A DNA stretch of 64,000 nt from contig NZ_JAUSYC010000001.1 of assembly GCF_030816485.1 (NCBI RefSeq), forward strand, positions 1,054,001 through 1,118,000, given 5' to 3'. Source of the stretch: Arthrobacter sp. B1I2. Its GTDB lineage: Bacteria > Actinomycetota > Actinomycetes > Actinomycetales > Micrococcaceae. Below are positions 26,185 through 35,370 of this stretch, in pieces. Positions within the stretch are counted from its first letter, which is position 1; each line of letters opens with the position of its first letter. The notes under the pieces are model-generated. The model had not been told where the DNA came from. It did not search any database and saw only the letters and a list, made by a program, of their open reading frames with translations. The position numbers were made by a program, and so were the translations under genes.

Positions 26185-27410
26185 GCACCAACACCGGCAC
26201 GGAACAGCAGGCAGGCCTGAAAGCCGCCGCTGTGGCAACGTTCATCGTCTTCGGCATCAACGGGCTTGTCTTCGCCAGTTGGGCGGCCAGGATCCCCGCG
26301 GTGACGCAGACGCTGAACATCACCTCCGGCCAAATGGGCACGCTGCTGCTGTGCACGGCCATAGGCTCACTCCTGGCCCTCCCCACCGCGGGACTGGTGG
26401 TTGGCAGGATCGGTACCGCCAACACTGTCCGCTTTGCCGGCCTGCTGGCGGCGGTAGCAGGCGCGGGCATTGCCGTGTCACTCTCGGCCGCGTCCATACC
26501 CGGAACGGCGGTGTCACTGTTCTTCTTCGGCATCGGCATCGGCCTCTGGGACGTGGCACAGAACATCGAGGGGGCCGACGTGGAGCACAAGCTCCGGCGG
26601 ACCATCATGCCCCAGTTCCACGCGGCCTTCAGCGGCGGCGCCTTCGTGGGGGCCCTCGTGGGGGCGGGGCTTTCCACCCTGGGCGTGGATCTTCCACTGC
26701 ACCTCCTGGTCATCTCAGCCGTGGTGGTACTGGTGGCCTTGACCGTGCCACGCTATTTCCTTCCCCACGTATCAACGGCCACCGCGGAAGGGGAACCGAA
26801 ACCCGCCAAGGGACCATCAGCGTGGCGGGACAGCCGGACCCTGCTCATCGGCGTCGTGGTCCTGGGCGCCACCCTTACGGAAGGGGCCGGCAACGACTGG
26901 ATCGCCAAGGCCTCGGTGGACGGACTCGCGACATCCGAGTCAACGGGCGCCCTCATGTTCGCCCTCTTCGTCCTGGCCATGACGGCCATGCGGTTCCTCG
27001 GCGGCCGTGTCATTGACAAGTACGGACGCGTGGCGGTGCTGCGGGCCAGCATGGCTGCCGCCGCTGCGGGGCTGGGCCTCTTTGTGCTGGCTCCCAATAT
27101 CTGGCTCGCAGGCATCGGCGCAGCCCTTTGGGGTGTTGGTGCCGCCCTCGCCTTCCCCATGGGCATGTCTGCAGCCTCTGATGATCCACAGCACTCGGCA
27201 GCGCGCGTCTCCGTTGTATCCACCTTGGGTTATATATCCTTCCTGGCCGGACCACCGCTGCTGGGCTACCTGGGTGACCTCACCGGTATCCACACCGCGC
27301 TGCTGGCGATCATGGCACCCATCCTGGTGGCCCTGCTGCTGGCCGGAGCTGCCAGGCCCCTGCGGGTCGGGCAGGAGTCCACCCAGCTGGAGCCAACTGA
27401 GCGGGAATAG
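26181..27410 (+). CDS. MFS transporter, FucP/YbjJ-like
   Basis: A 409-residue protein with about 12 hydrophobic segments (FIVFGINGLVFASWAARIP to IMAPILVALLLAGAARPL). The NGLVFASWAARIPAV start and the DVAQNIEGADVEHK loop resemble the fucose-permease/YbjJ group of the major facilitator superfamily. The ATGA overlap with a DeoR regulator suggests a sugar or sugar-derived substrate, but this is context only. Direction of transport is unknown. Confidence 0.85.
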   Translation: MSTNTGTEQQAGLKAAAVATFIVFGINGLVFASWAARIPAVTQTLNITSGQMGTLLLCTAIGSLLALPTAGLVVGRIGTANTVRFAGLLAAVAGAGIAVSLSAASIPGTAVSLFFFGIGIGLWDVAQNIEGADVEHKLRRTIMPQFHAAFSGGAFVGALVGAGLSTLGVDLPLHLLVISAVVVLVALTVPRYFLPHVSTATAEGEPKPAKGPSAWRDSRTLLIGVVVLGATLTEGAGNDWIAKASVDGLATSESTGALMFALFVLAMTAMRFLGGRVIDKYGRVAVLRASMAAAAAGLGLFVLAPNIWLAGIGAALWGVGAALAFPMGMSAASDDPQHSAARVSVVSTLGYISFLAGPPLLGYLGDLTGIHTALLAIMAPILVALLLAGAARPLRVGQESTQLEPTERE

Positions 27411-27432
27411 CGGTTGGGGTTAGGGTGATCAC

Positions 27433-28929
27433 ATGCAAAGCGCCAGGCCGGGAGGCCGTACTTGGATCAGCCGCCTGGATCGATACCTCGTCAGGCATGT
27501 ATCCCACCTGCCAGGCGGCAACCATGACGTTTTCTTCCGGCGGCTTTCCGCCTCAGCCAACCAGGGAAAGCTCTGGCTGGGGACGGCGGCAGTCCTGGCA
27601 CTCTTCCCGGGCAGGACCCGGAGGGCGGCACTGCATGGGGTGATCGCCCAGGGCGTGGCATCAGCCGTCACCAACGTGGTGTTCAAGACGCTGCTCCCCC
27701 GTACCCGCCCGTTGCCCGAGCATCTGCCGGTTTTCCGCTTCGTGCACCCGCAGCCCAAGAGTTCCTCCATGCCATCCGGGCATTCAGCCTCTGCCGTGGC
27801 GTTCGCCGTCGGAGTGGGCCTGGTCCGCCCGGCCTTGGGTGCTGCCTTGGCTCCGGCTGCCCTCGGAGTGGCCTACTCGAGGGTCCACACCGGTGCACAC
27901 TGGCCCTCTGACGTCCTTTTCGGGTCAGCGCTCGGCGCGGGCGCCGCCTTGGTGACCCGGCGCTGGTGGCCGGTCCGCCCGCCGATCCCACAGACAACGA
28001 GGGCATGGACCACCGCGCCCGAGTTGCCGGACGGCGAGGGCCTGAGCATCGTGGTCAACACGTTGGGCGGATCCTTCAAGGAGGAAACCGCGTCAGCCCT
28101 CAGGGAAGTATTTCCCAAGGCGCATATAACCACCGTGCAGCCGGATGAGGACCTGGTGCAACGCATCAGTGCCACCGCTGATTTTCCCGGGACCAGGGCC
28201 TTAGGTGTGTGGGGTGGCGACGGAACTGTGGGCGCAGCGGCCGCTGCCGCCGTCGATCGCTCCATTCCCTTGCTGGTCCTGCCCGGCGGAACCCTGAACC
28301 ATTTTGCCCGCGACGCCGGGACGGGAAGCCTGAAGGATGCAGTTGCGGCGGCAAGCAAAGGTGAGGCGGCCTTGGCCGACATCGGAGTGGTGACCGCTGA
28401 ACGCGGGCTGGCGGGAAGCCCGGAAGTTTCCGAATTGGTCATGCTGAACACGTCCAGCATCGGTCTCTACCCAAACTTTGTCCGCCGGCGCGAACACCTG
28501 CAACCTGCGCTCGGGAAACCGCTGGCCGGTGTTGTGGCGATGTTCCGGACCTTCGCCGCCGGCACCCCCATCACCCTGGCCGTGGACGGTGTCCGGCACA
28601 AGGTGTGGATTGCGTACCTGGGACGCGGCCGGTATTTCCCCCGGGACCATGCGCCCCTGATCCGGCCGGTGATGGACGACGGGGTACTGGATGTCCGCCT
28701 GATCACCGCGGACGAATCCTTCGCCCGGTTGCGGCTGCTCTGGTCCGTGCTGACGGGAACGGTGGCAAGCTCGCGCATCACCCACCTGCGGGAGGCCACG
28801 GAGGTCAGGATCGACGCAGGCGGCGCGCCCATGGCGCTGGCGGTTGATGGAGAAGCGCTGGCCGGAGTCCGGAGCGTCTCGTACAGGGTCCGGCCGAGGA
28901 CGCTGGCGTATTACTCACCGCGCCGCTGA
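27433..28929 (+). CDS. PAP2 phosphatase fused to diacylglycerol/sphingosine kinase domain
   Basis: A 498-residue two-domain protein. The N-terminal half is a PAP2 acid phosphatase with three motifs visible: KTLLPRTRP, PSGH and SRVHTGAHWPSD. The C-terminal half (from about 195) is a lipid kinase catalytic domain with GGDGTV and LPGGTLNHFARD. The first removes phosphate from lipid phosphates or pyrophosphates, the second phosphorylates a lipid such as diacylglycerol. The combination suggests interconversion of phosphatidate and diacylglycerol or undecaprenyl recycling. Such fusions are known in actinobacteria. Hydrophobic segments are confined to the N-terminal half. Confidence 0.88.
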   Translation: MQSARPGGRTWISRLDRYLVRHVSHLPGGNHDVFFRRLSASANQGKLWLGTAAVLALFPGRTRRAALHGVIAQGVASAVTNVVFKTLLPRTRPLPEHLPVFRFVHPQPKSSSMPSGHSASAVAFAVGVGLVRPALGAALAPAALGVAYSRVHTGAHWPSDVLFGSALGAGAALVTRRWWPVRPPIPQTTRAWTTAPELPDGEGLSIVVNTLGGSFKEETASALREVFPKAHITTVQPDEDLVQRISATADFPGTRALGVWGGDGTVGAAAAAAVDRSIPLLVLPGGTLNHFARDAGTGSLKDAVAAASKGEAALADIGVVTAERGLAGSPEVSELVMLNTSSIGLYPNFVRRREHLQPALGKPLAGVVAMFRTFAAGTPITLAVDGVRHKVWIAYLGRGRYFPRDHAPLIRPVMDDGVLDVRLITADESFARLRLLWSVLTGTVASSRITHLREATEVRIDAGGAPMALAVDGEALAGVRSVSYRVRPRTLAYYSPRR

Positions 28930-28954
28930 CCAGGGGGACGCGGCAGGAGGCCGA

Positions 28955-28985
28955 CCCTGATTCTCCCCTGAATCATCCCTGATTC
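28955..28985 (+). promoter_or_regulatory. Triple direct repeat with 11-bp period upstream of ABC exporter
   Basis: CCCTGATTC (28955), CCCTGAATC (28966) and CCCTGATTC (28977) repeat every 11 bp, one helical turn, on the same DNA face. They lie ~90 bases before the ATPase gene, just upstream of where a -35 element would be if TAGCGT near 29011 is the -10. The pattern is typical of a response-regulator binding site. Confidence 0.6.
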
Positions 28986-29076
28986 CGGCGAAAAGCTGCG
29001 CCGGCGTCGGTAGCGTAGGGCAGGAACACCACCGAACGTCGTCCGCAGCCGCGCGCTGCCGTCCAAAGGATTCTTC

Positions 29077-30000
29077 ATGATCGAGGCAAACGGGCTGACC
29101 AAGGTCTACGGCGCCAAAACCGCCGTGGCCGGCGTCAGCTTTACCGTCAGGGCAGGGCAGGTCACGGGCTTCCTGGGCCCAAACGGGGCGGGAAAGTCCA
29201 CCACCATGCGCATGATCATGGGACTGGACCGGCCGACGTCGGGATCTGTCACCGTGAACGGCCTGCCGTACGTCCAGCACAAGGCACCCCTGCGCGAAGT
29301 AGGTGCCCTGCTGGATGCCAAGGCGGTCCACACCAGCCGGAGTGCCTACAACCACCTCTTGGCTATGGCTGCCACGCACAGCATCCCCAAGGCCAGGGTG
29401 CATGAGGTGATTGAGATGACGGGGCTTGACACGGTGGCACGCAAAAAGGCCGGCGGCTTCTCACTGGGCATGGGCCAGCGGCTGGGCATTGCAGCGGCCC
29501 TGCTGGGGGATCCCCAGACCCTCATCCTCGATGAACCGGTCAACGGCCTGGACCCGGAGGGCGTGGTCTGGGTGCGGAACCTGGTCCGCTACCTCGCCGG
29601 GCAGGGACGAACCGTGTTCCTCTCAAGCCACCTGATGAGCGAGATGGCGCAGACCGCTGACCACCTGATCGTCATCGGACGCGGCCGGGTGATTGCCGAC
29701 GCACCGATCCGTGACATCATCACCGGCAAGGGCCAGTCACGTGTCCGCGTCCGCACCGATGAACCTGACCGGCTCTACCAGCTGCTTGCCGGACGGGGGG
29801 CATCCATTGACGTCCCGGAGCGGGAGCTGCTCGAAGTCACGGGCCTGGAGCCCAGGACCATCGCCACAACCGCCCTGGAAAATCAGGTCATGGTCTATGA
29901 ACTCACGCCGCTCGTGGCCAGCCTCGAGGAGGCCTACATGGAACTGACCAAGGACGACGTCGAATACCACTCCCTGCCCGCTGCGGAGGTAAGCAAGTAA
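29077..30000 (+). CDS. ABC transporter ATP-binding protein (exporter type)
   Basis: A 307-residue ATPase with GPNGAGKSTT (Walker A, near residue 38), FSLGMGQRLGIA (signature) and LILDEPVNGLDPEG (Walker B). The C-terminal ~90 residues after the ATPase core resemble the extension of exporters of the drug/antibiotic type. It powers the permease encoded next, and the stop and start overlap (TAATG), so the two are coupled. The signature lacks the usual LSGG and reads SLGMGQ, as in several BcrA/DrrA-like ATPases. The substrate is unknown. Confidence 0.9.
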   Translation: MIEANGLTKVYGAKTAVAGVSFTVRAGQVTGFLGPNGAGKSTTMRMIMGLDRPTSGSVTVNGLPYVQHKAPLREVGALLDAKAVHTSRSAYNHLLAMAATHSIPKARVHEVIEMTGLDTVARKKAGGFSLGMGQRLGIAAALLGDPQTLILDEPVNGLDPEGVVWVRNLVRYLAGQGRTVFLSSHLMSEMAQTADHLIVIGRGRVIADAPIRDIITGKGQSRVRVRTDEPDRLYQLLAGRGASIDVPERELLEVTGLEPRTIATTALENQVMVYELTPLVASLEEAYMELTKDDVEYHSLPAAEVSK

Positions 30001-30893
30001 TGAGCGCAATGACCACTGAATCCACGTCCTCGCCCGAACCTGCGTCCTCCCGCGGGAACCGCAGCGCCCGTAACGGTGGACGGACCCTGCCCGGCCCCAC
30101 GTTCTTCCGGGTGCTCAACTCGGAAATCATCAAGTTCCGCAGCCTCCTTTCCACGCTGATCCTGCTCGCTTCCACCGCGGTGGTCATGGTCGGATTCGGC
30201 GCCCTGTCCGCCTGGGGGACGGGCCAGTTCGCGGATGCGGCCACGCGCGATCCGCAGGGCGCGGCGCGGATGGCATCCCAGGGTGGCGACCTTGCCGTCA
30301 GCGTGCCCACCTCGGGCATCGCCTTCGCCCAGCTGATCCTGGGGTCACTCGGCGTGCTCCTGATGAGCTCGGAGTTCACCACCGGCATGGCGCGGTCCAC
30401 CTTCGCAGCCGTGCCCAAGCGGCTTCCTGCGTTCGCTGCAAAGCTGGTGGTGGTCATGGTTACATCGTTCGTGGTCACGGCGGCATCCACCTGGGTGGCA
30501 GGACTGATGGCCGTGCCCATCCTGGACAACTATGGACTCAAGCTGGATCTTGGCAGCTCACAGTCGGTGAAGCTCCTCCTGGTCAACAGCATCTACGTGG
30601 CAGCCGTCGCTGCCATCGGCATGGCCCTGGGCACGCTGATCAGGAATTCCGCCGGCGGAATCATGAGCCTGGTGGGCATCTTCTTCGTGGCGCCCATCGC
30701 TTTCCAGCTGATCCCCGGTGACTTCTTCAAGGAAGCCCGCAAGTACCTGCCCGGCAACACGATTGATCCGCTGACGGCCGCGCAGCACGTTCCGGACACC
30801 CTGGAGGCCTGGCAGGCGGCGCTGGTCCTTGGTGCCTGGGTGGTCATCCCCGTCCTGCTCGCCGCAGTCCTGCTGAAACGGCGGGACGTCTAG
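30000..30893 (+). CDS. ABC transporter permease (ABC-2 type)
   Basis: A 297-residue membrane protein. The N-terminus is cytoplasmic (35 residues), followed by six hydrophobic segments, including LLSTLILLASTAVVMVGFG, TSGIAFAQLILGSLGVLLMSS and WQAALVLGAWVVIPVLLAAV. The segment SSEFTTGMARSTFAAVP is typical of ABC-2 permeases in antibiotic or peptide exporters. It pairs with the ATPase upstream. No two-component genes adjoin, although the upstream repeat suggests regulation by one. The 268-base gap after it contains a short AGAGAA/TTCTCT palindrome (30959-30973). Confidence 0.87.
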   Translation: MSAMTTESTSSPEPASSRGNRSARNGGRTLPGPTFFRVLNSEIIKFRSLLSTLILLASTAVVMVGFGALSAWGTGQFADAATRDPQGAARMASQGGDLAVSVPTSGIAFAQLILGSLGVLLMSSEFTTGMARSTFAAVPKRLPAFAAKLVVVMVTSFVVTAASTWVAGLMAVPILDNYGLKLDLGSSQSVKLLLVNSIYVAAVAAIGMALGTLIRNSAGGIMSLVGIFFVAPIAFQLIPGDFFKEARKYLPGNTIDPLTAAQHVPDTLEAWQAALVLGAWVVIPVLLAAVLLKRRDV

Positions 30894-31161
30894 GGCGAAA
30901 CAGGCTCCCACAGCCAGTCCCGGGACCAGTGGTTTCCGGCACATTACAAATATTCCTCAGAGAAAACTTCTCTTGCCTATGGTTGCCTCTGCTTGGAGCC
31001 CCGTCCTGTTGTACATATCAAGATCTGTCGGACTGCACAAAGCCTGGTGCGGGACTGTGGACCTAGGGTAAAACGACGATGTGGCGCATCACACGGTCTA
31101 CCGGTGGTGTGCCCACGCACGTCGAACCACCTCTGCTATTTCCCAACAGGACGGCGCTTCC

Positions 31162-32574
31162 ATGCATGCTGACCAGCAACTCTCCAAGTCCCTGAAACCC
31201 AGGCACCTCTCCATGATCGCCATCGCGGGCGTCATTGGCGCAGGGCTCTTCGTCGGCTCGGGGGCCGCAATCCAGCAGGCCGGCCCCGGCATCCTCGTCG
31301 CGTATGCGGCCGCGGGGCTGGTGGTCATCCTGGTGATGCGCATGCTGGGGGAGATGGCCGCTGCGAACCCGGAAACGGGCTCCTTCTCCACCTACGCGGA
31401 CAAGGCGCTGGGCCGCTGGGCAGGCTTCAGCATCGGCTGGCTCTACGCCTGGTTCTGGATCATCGTCCTGGGCATCGAGGCCACCGCCGGCGCGGCCATC
31501 ATGCACCGGTGGGTTCCGGGCATTGACCAGTGGGTCTGGGCTCTTGCCCTCATGGTGCTGCTGACGCTCACCAACCTGGGCTCGGTGAAGTCCTACGGTG
31601 AGTTCGAGTTCTGGTTCGCGTCCATCAAGGTGGCGGCGATCGTCCTCTTCCTGGTCTTCGGCGCCGCCGCCATCCTGGGCCTTATCCCCGGCGTCCCGGC
31701 TCCCGGCCTGAGCAACCTGGTCAATAACGGCGGCTTCATGCCCAACGGTCCGGGCGCTGTCCTGGCCGGAATCCTCGTGGTGGTCTTCTCCTTCTTCGGC
31801 GCCGAGATCGCCACCATTGCCGCCGGCGAATCCGAAAACCCCGTGGACGCCGTGAAGAAGGCCGTGAAGTCCACCGTTTGGCGGATCCTGGTCTTCTACA
31901 TCGGTTCCATTGCCGTGGTGGTCACCCTGCTGCCGTGGAACTCGGCCTCCGTGGCCAAGAGCCCCTACGTTGCGGTCATCGAACTGTTCGGCATCCCGGG
32001 CGCCGGAACCATCATGGACGTCGTGGTGCTGACCTCCGTGCTGTCCTGCCTGAACTCCGGCCTCTACACGGCCAGCCGCATGCTGTTCTCGCTCTCCACC
32101 CGGGGTGACGCGCCGCGCTCATGGATGCGCATTTCCCGGCGTGGGGTTCCCGCCACCGCCGTGCTCGCCTCCACCGTGGTTGGCTTCGTCACGGTGGGCC
32201 TGAACTACGTTGCCCCGGACACCGTGTTCCTCTTCCTGGTCAACACCTCCGGTGCCATCGCACTGTTCGTGTGGCTGGTCATCTCCGCCTCGCAGCTGGT
32301 CCTCCGCCGGCGCATGGGAGCCGCGGCGAAGGACCTGCAGCTGAAAATGTGGCTTTTCCCGTACCTCACCTGGGCAGCGATTATCAGCATCGTGGCCCTG
32401 CTGATCGGCATGGTGATTGTGGAATCCACCCGGGAATCCCTGCTGCTGTCCCTGGCCCTGGCGGCCGTGGTGGTGGCGGTGGGCGTGCTGCGCTACCGGC
32501 GCAAGGACCAGGCTGCTGGACAGCCGGCCGGAGCGGAGGCTGCGGCGGCACCTGCAGAGCAGGCGCGGCGCTAG
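31162..32574 (+). CDS. Amino acid permease (APC superfamily, GabP/AAT type)
   Basis: A 470-residue transporter with 12 predicted helices. The first helix IAIAGVIGAGLFVGSGAAIQQAGP carries the glycine-rich substrate-binding GAGLFVGSG. The FFGAEIATIAAGESENP segment of helix 6 is typical of the amino-acid transporter family. It probably imports amino acids or GABA with protons. The ATG at 31162 was chosen because the consensus begins LKPRHLSMIAIAGVIGAG; an upstream in-frame start would add 27 unlikely residues. A TAGGGTAAAA stretch near 31065 could be a -10. Confidence 0.88.
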   Translation: MHADQQLSKSLKPRHLSMIAIAGVIGAGLFVGSGAAIQQAGPGILVAYAAAGLVVILVMRMLGEMAAANPETGSFSTYADKALGRWAGFSIGWLYAWFWIIVLGIEATAGAAIMHRWVPGIDQWVWALALMVLLTLTNLGSVKSYGEFEFWFASIKVAAIVLFLVFGAAAILGLIPGVPAPGLSNLVNNGGFMPNGPGAVLAGILVVVFSFFGAEIATIAAGESENPVDAVKKAVKSTVWRILVFYIGSIAVVVTLLPWNSASVAKSPYVAVIELFGIPGAGTIMDVVVLTSVLSCLNSGLYTASRMLFSLSTRGDAPRSWMRISRRGVPATAVLASTVVGFVTVGLNYVAPDTVFLFLVNTSGAIALFVWLVISASQLVLRRRMGAAAKDLQLKMWLFPYLTWAAIISIVALLIGMVIVESTRESLLLSLALAAVVVAVGVLRYRRKDQAAGQPAGAEAAAAPAEQARR

Positions 32575-32584
32575 ACTCGGGACC

Positions 32585-33886
32585 ATGCCTTTGCCTTCCT
32601 CTGCCACAGACCACATCCAGGACCTTGGGGCCTATGTGAGCGCATCGCCGTCGAGCTTCCACGCTGCGCATGAGGGGGGCCGGCGGCTGGAGGAAGCCGG
32701 GTTCACGCGCCTGGACGAGCTGCAGCCGTGGGAGGGCGGGCACGGTTCCTTCTTCATCATCCGTGACGGGGCCCTGATCGCGTGGGTGGTGCCCGAGGGT
32801 GCGGGACCGGCCACCGGATTCAACATCCTGGGTGCCCATACCGATTCACCGTCATTCAAGCTCAAACCCAAGCCCACTACAGGTGCCCACGGCTGGCTCC
32901 AGGCCGGAGTGGAGATCTACGGCGGCCCCCTGCTGAACTCCTGGCTGGACCGCGAGCTGCGGCTCGCGGGCCGGCTGGTGATGCTGGACGGTACGGAGCA
33001 CCTCACGGCCACCGGGCCGCTGCTCCGCTTCCCGCAGCTGGCCATCCACCTGGACCGCGCCGTGAACGAGGGGCTCACCCTGGATAAACAGCGCCACATG
33101 AACCCGGTGTGGGGACTCGGGAATCCCTCAGACTCCGACCTGCTGGGCGTGCTGGCGGCTTCAGTTGCCGGCGAGTCCGTTGATCCGGGGCAGATTGGCG
33201 GGTACGACGTCGTCATTGCGGACACGCAGGCACCTGCGGTTTTCGGGGGCAAGGGGGAGTTCTTCGCATCAGGGCGGCTGGACAACCTTTCGGCCACGCA
33301 TGCCGGGCTGGCAGCGCTGGTTGCCCACGCAGGGTCCGAAGCTGCCGCCGGGCCGATTGCGGTCGTAGCAGCTTTCGACCACGAGGAAATCGGCTCCAAC
33401 TCCCGCTCCGGTGCGTGCGGACCAATCCTTGAGGACGTGCTGGTGCGCATCTCTGACGGCCTGGGCGCAACGGTGAGCCAGCGGCGGCAGGCCCTGTCGG
33501 CGTCGTTCTGCCTCTCTGCCGATGCCGGGCACGCGGTCCACCCCAACTACCCCGAGCGGCACGACCCCGCCAACCACCCCGTGTTGAACGGCGGGCCGCT
33601 GCTGAAGATCAATGCCAACCAGCGCTATGCCACCGACGCGTTAGGAGCCGCATTCTGGGCGCGGCTCTGCGGCGAAGCCGGCGTTCCGTACCAGGAATTC
33701 GTGTCCAACAACGTGGTGCCCTGCGGTTCCACCATCGGGCCGCTCACCGCCACCCGGCTGGGGATCCGGACGGTGGACGTCGGCGTGCCGCTCCTGTCCA
33801 TGCACTCAGCCCGCGAGCTGTGCGGGGTGGAGGATCCCCTGCGCCTGGCCGGCGTGACGGAGCTGTTCTTCCGGACAGCGGCCTAG
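32585..33886 (+). CDS. M18 family aminopeptidase
   Basis: A 433-residue zinc aminopeptidase. Metal and catalytic motifs appear in order: GAHTDSPSFKLKP, SGRLDNLSATHAGL, AAFDHEEIGSNS and VPLLSMHSARELCGVEDP. It removes N-terminal residues from peptides in the cytoplasm, often preferring acidic ones in this family. The length matches the bacterial M18 size. The ATG follows the permease stop by 10 bases, so they may be co-transcribed. The T-run after the stop could be part of a terminator, but I see no strong stem. Confidence 0.9.
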   Translation: MPLPSSATDHIQDLGAYVSASPSSFHAAHEGGRRLEEAGFTRLDELQPWEGGHGSFFIIRDGALIAWVVPEGAGPATGFNILGAHTDSPSFKLKPKPTTGAHGWLQAGVEIYGGPLLNSWLDRELRLAGRLVMLDGTEHLTATGPLLRFPQLAIHLDRAVNEGLTLDKQRHMNPVWGLGNPSDSDLLGVLAASVAGESVDPGQIGGYDVVIADTQAPAVFGGKGEFFASGRLDNLSATHAGLAALVAHAGSEAAAGPIAVVAAFDHEEIGSNSRSGACGPILEDVLVRISDGLGATVSQRRQALSASFCLSADAGHAVHPNYPERHDPANHPVLNGGPLLKINANQRYATDALGAAFWARLCGEAGVPYQEFVSNNVVPCGSTIGPLTATRLGIRTVDVGVPLLSMHSARELCGVEDPLRLAGVTELFFRTAA

Positions 33887-33904
33887 TTTTTTCGCTTTGT
33901 GGCC

Positions 33905-33952
33905 CCACAGGTGCCGTGCGGATACCCACATGCCCGGCCTTATTCGCTAGTT
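33905..33952 (+). promoter_or_regulatory. Promoter-like element upstream of the Wzy gene
   Basis: CCACA occurs at 33905 and 33926 (21 bp apart) and CTAGTT at 33947 (21 bp further). The same words are used in the two minus-strand polysaccharide promoters but with different spacing. It lies about 100 bases before the Wzy start. Confidence 0.35.
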
Positions 33953-34049
33953 CGTGCCTGGACCCGCCTCTACTGTAAGAGTGCAGACGACTGCAGGGCG
34001 GACCCCGCTTTGTTGCAGTTGCGTGGCGGCCAGGGAAAGGCTGGAACTC

Positions 34050-35342
34050 ATGGGGTTGTTCACCGAAGCTCTCTACCTTGGTGTGGGATTCGCTGCCGTC
34101 GCGCTGGGGCTGGTCGCTGCCCTCACGCATCCGGGCCGCCGGAACATTCTCGCGTTCCTTCTTGGCATTTCCGCGGGACTCGTTGCAGTCCAGATTTTCA
34201 GGGTCCATATCTTCACGCTCCTCGCCGTAGCCTGGGTCTTCCTGCCCGGCCGGGCAAGGAACAGAAGTGCCTTCAAGCTCGTTGCGGCGCTACTGGCCGC
34301 CGCATTGCTGCTGGCCTCAACCACGCTTTCCGGCGACCTGGTTAACAGTCCAACACTTGGCCTTCAGCTTCTGGGTCTCGCGGGGTCGGCCGCGCTCGTA
34401 GCCCTGACGTCAACCCGTAAGGATGCGACGGCCATGATGTGGGGCCTGCTGGCCGTCTCCACCGTGGGCAGCGGCGTTGGCGTACTGCAGGTCTTCCAGG
34501 TCATCCCCATGGATCTCTGGCACCTTCACGTCAGTTCCATCGGCCGCCCCACGGGAATCTACCCTGAACCCGATTGGCTGGGAATGTTCTCGGGTATGGG
34601 GGTGCTGCTGAGCTGGCGGCTCCCCATGTCCCGGCCGGCAAAGGTGGGATTCTTTCTGCCGAACATCATCGTCTTTGTCCTGGCCATGGCCCGGGCATCA
34701 TGGATCGCACTCCTAATCTGTGTGGCTGCCGCAGCAGTAGCATCGATGGTTCACAGGCGTCGGGGACTGACCACTGTCGCAACGGGCCCAAGACGGGGGC
34801 GACGCGCCGCCATTGTTGTTGCCTCGGTCGCTGCCGTTGTCGCCCTGTCGGCCGTTCCCCAACTGCAGGAGGAAGTGGCAGCCCGGGCGTCCACGATGCT
34901 GGGGACGGTCCAGGAGGACGATATCTCCGGGCAGGCCCGGATCAGGCAAAACGATTCTCTCGTCGAGCTGGCCAGGTCAATCCCCGTCTATGGTCATGGT
35001 CTTAGCTCCGCGGGAAGGGTAGGGGTCTGGGGCCAAATCGATACTGTGGGTGAGTCCCAAAACAACGTAGCCAGCAATTGGGTCCTGGGCATGTGGGTCG
35101 ACGGCGCGCTGTTTGCGGTGCCCCTGATGGTCTGCCTCATAGGTCTTGCGCTGGTATGGGTGCGCAGCATCCCCGGCCAACTCCTGCTCTTCACGCTCGT
35201 GTGCAGCTTGTTTTCCAACGCCATCTTCTTCCCCGTGACGTGGCTCCTTGTCGGGCTGGCGATCATCGCTGCCCAATCCAACAAGGAGGCCTTACCGCGT
35301 CCCCGCCACCGCTTGGACGGCATGTTGAGCGACAAGGAGTAA
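34050..35342 (+). CDS. Wzy-like polysaccharide polymerase / O-antigen-ligase-type membrane protein
   Basis: A 430-residue protein with about 10-12 hydrophobic segments and a large hydrophilic loop (about 290-350) containing DISGQARIRQND and the SQNNVASN stretch. This layout fits O-antigen polymerases/ligases, which join lipid-linked repeat units outside the membrane. No strict sequence signature exists, so the call rests on topology and location in an exopolysaccharide locus. The ATG at 34050 has a GGGAAAGG site. It is convergent with the minus-strand glycosyltransferase gene (28-base gap with an imperfect hairpin that could terminate both). Confidence 0.75.
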   Translation: MGLFTEALYLGVGFAAVALGLVAALTHPGRRNILAFLLGISAGLVAVQIFRVHIFTLLAVAWVFLPGRARNRSAFKLVAALLAAALLLASTTLSGDLVNSPTLGLQLLGLAGSAALVALTSTRKDATAMMWGLLAVSTVGSGVGVLQVFQVIPMDLWHLHVSSIGRPTGIYPEPDWLGMFSGMGVLLSWRLPMSRPAKVGFFLPNIIVFVLAMARASWIALLICVAAAAVASMVHRRRGLTTVATGPRRGRRAAIVVASVAAVVALSAVPQLQEEVAARASTMLGTVQEDDISGQARIRQNDSLVELARSIPVYGHGLSSAGRVGVWGQIDTVGESQNNVASNWVLGMWVDGALFAVPLMVCLIGLALVWVRSIPGQLLLFTLVCSLFSNAIFFPVTWLLVGLAIIAAQSNKEALPRPRHRLDGMLSDKE

Positions 35343-35370
35343 GAGCCCTGGGGGCAGCGGGGGACAGGGG

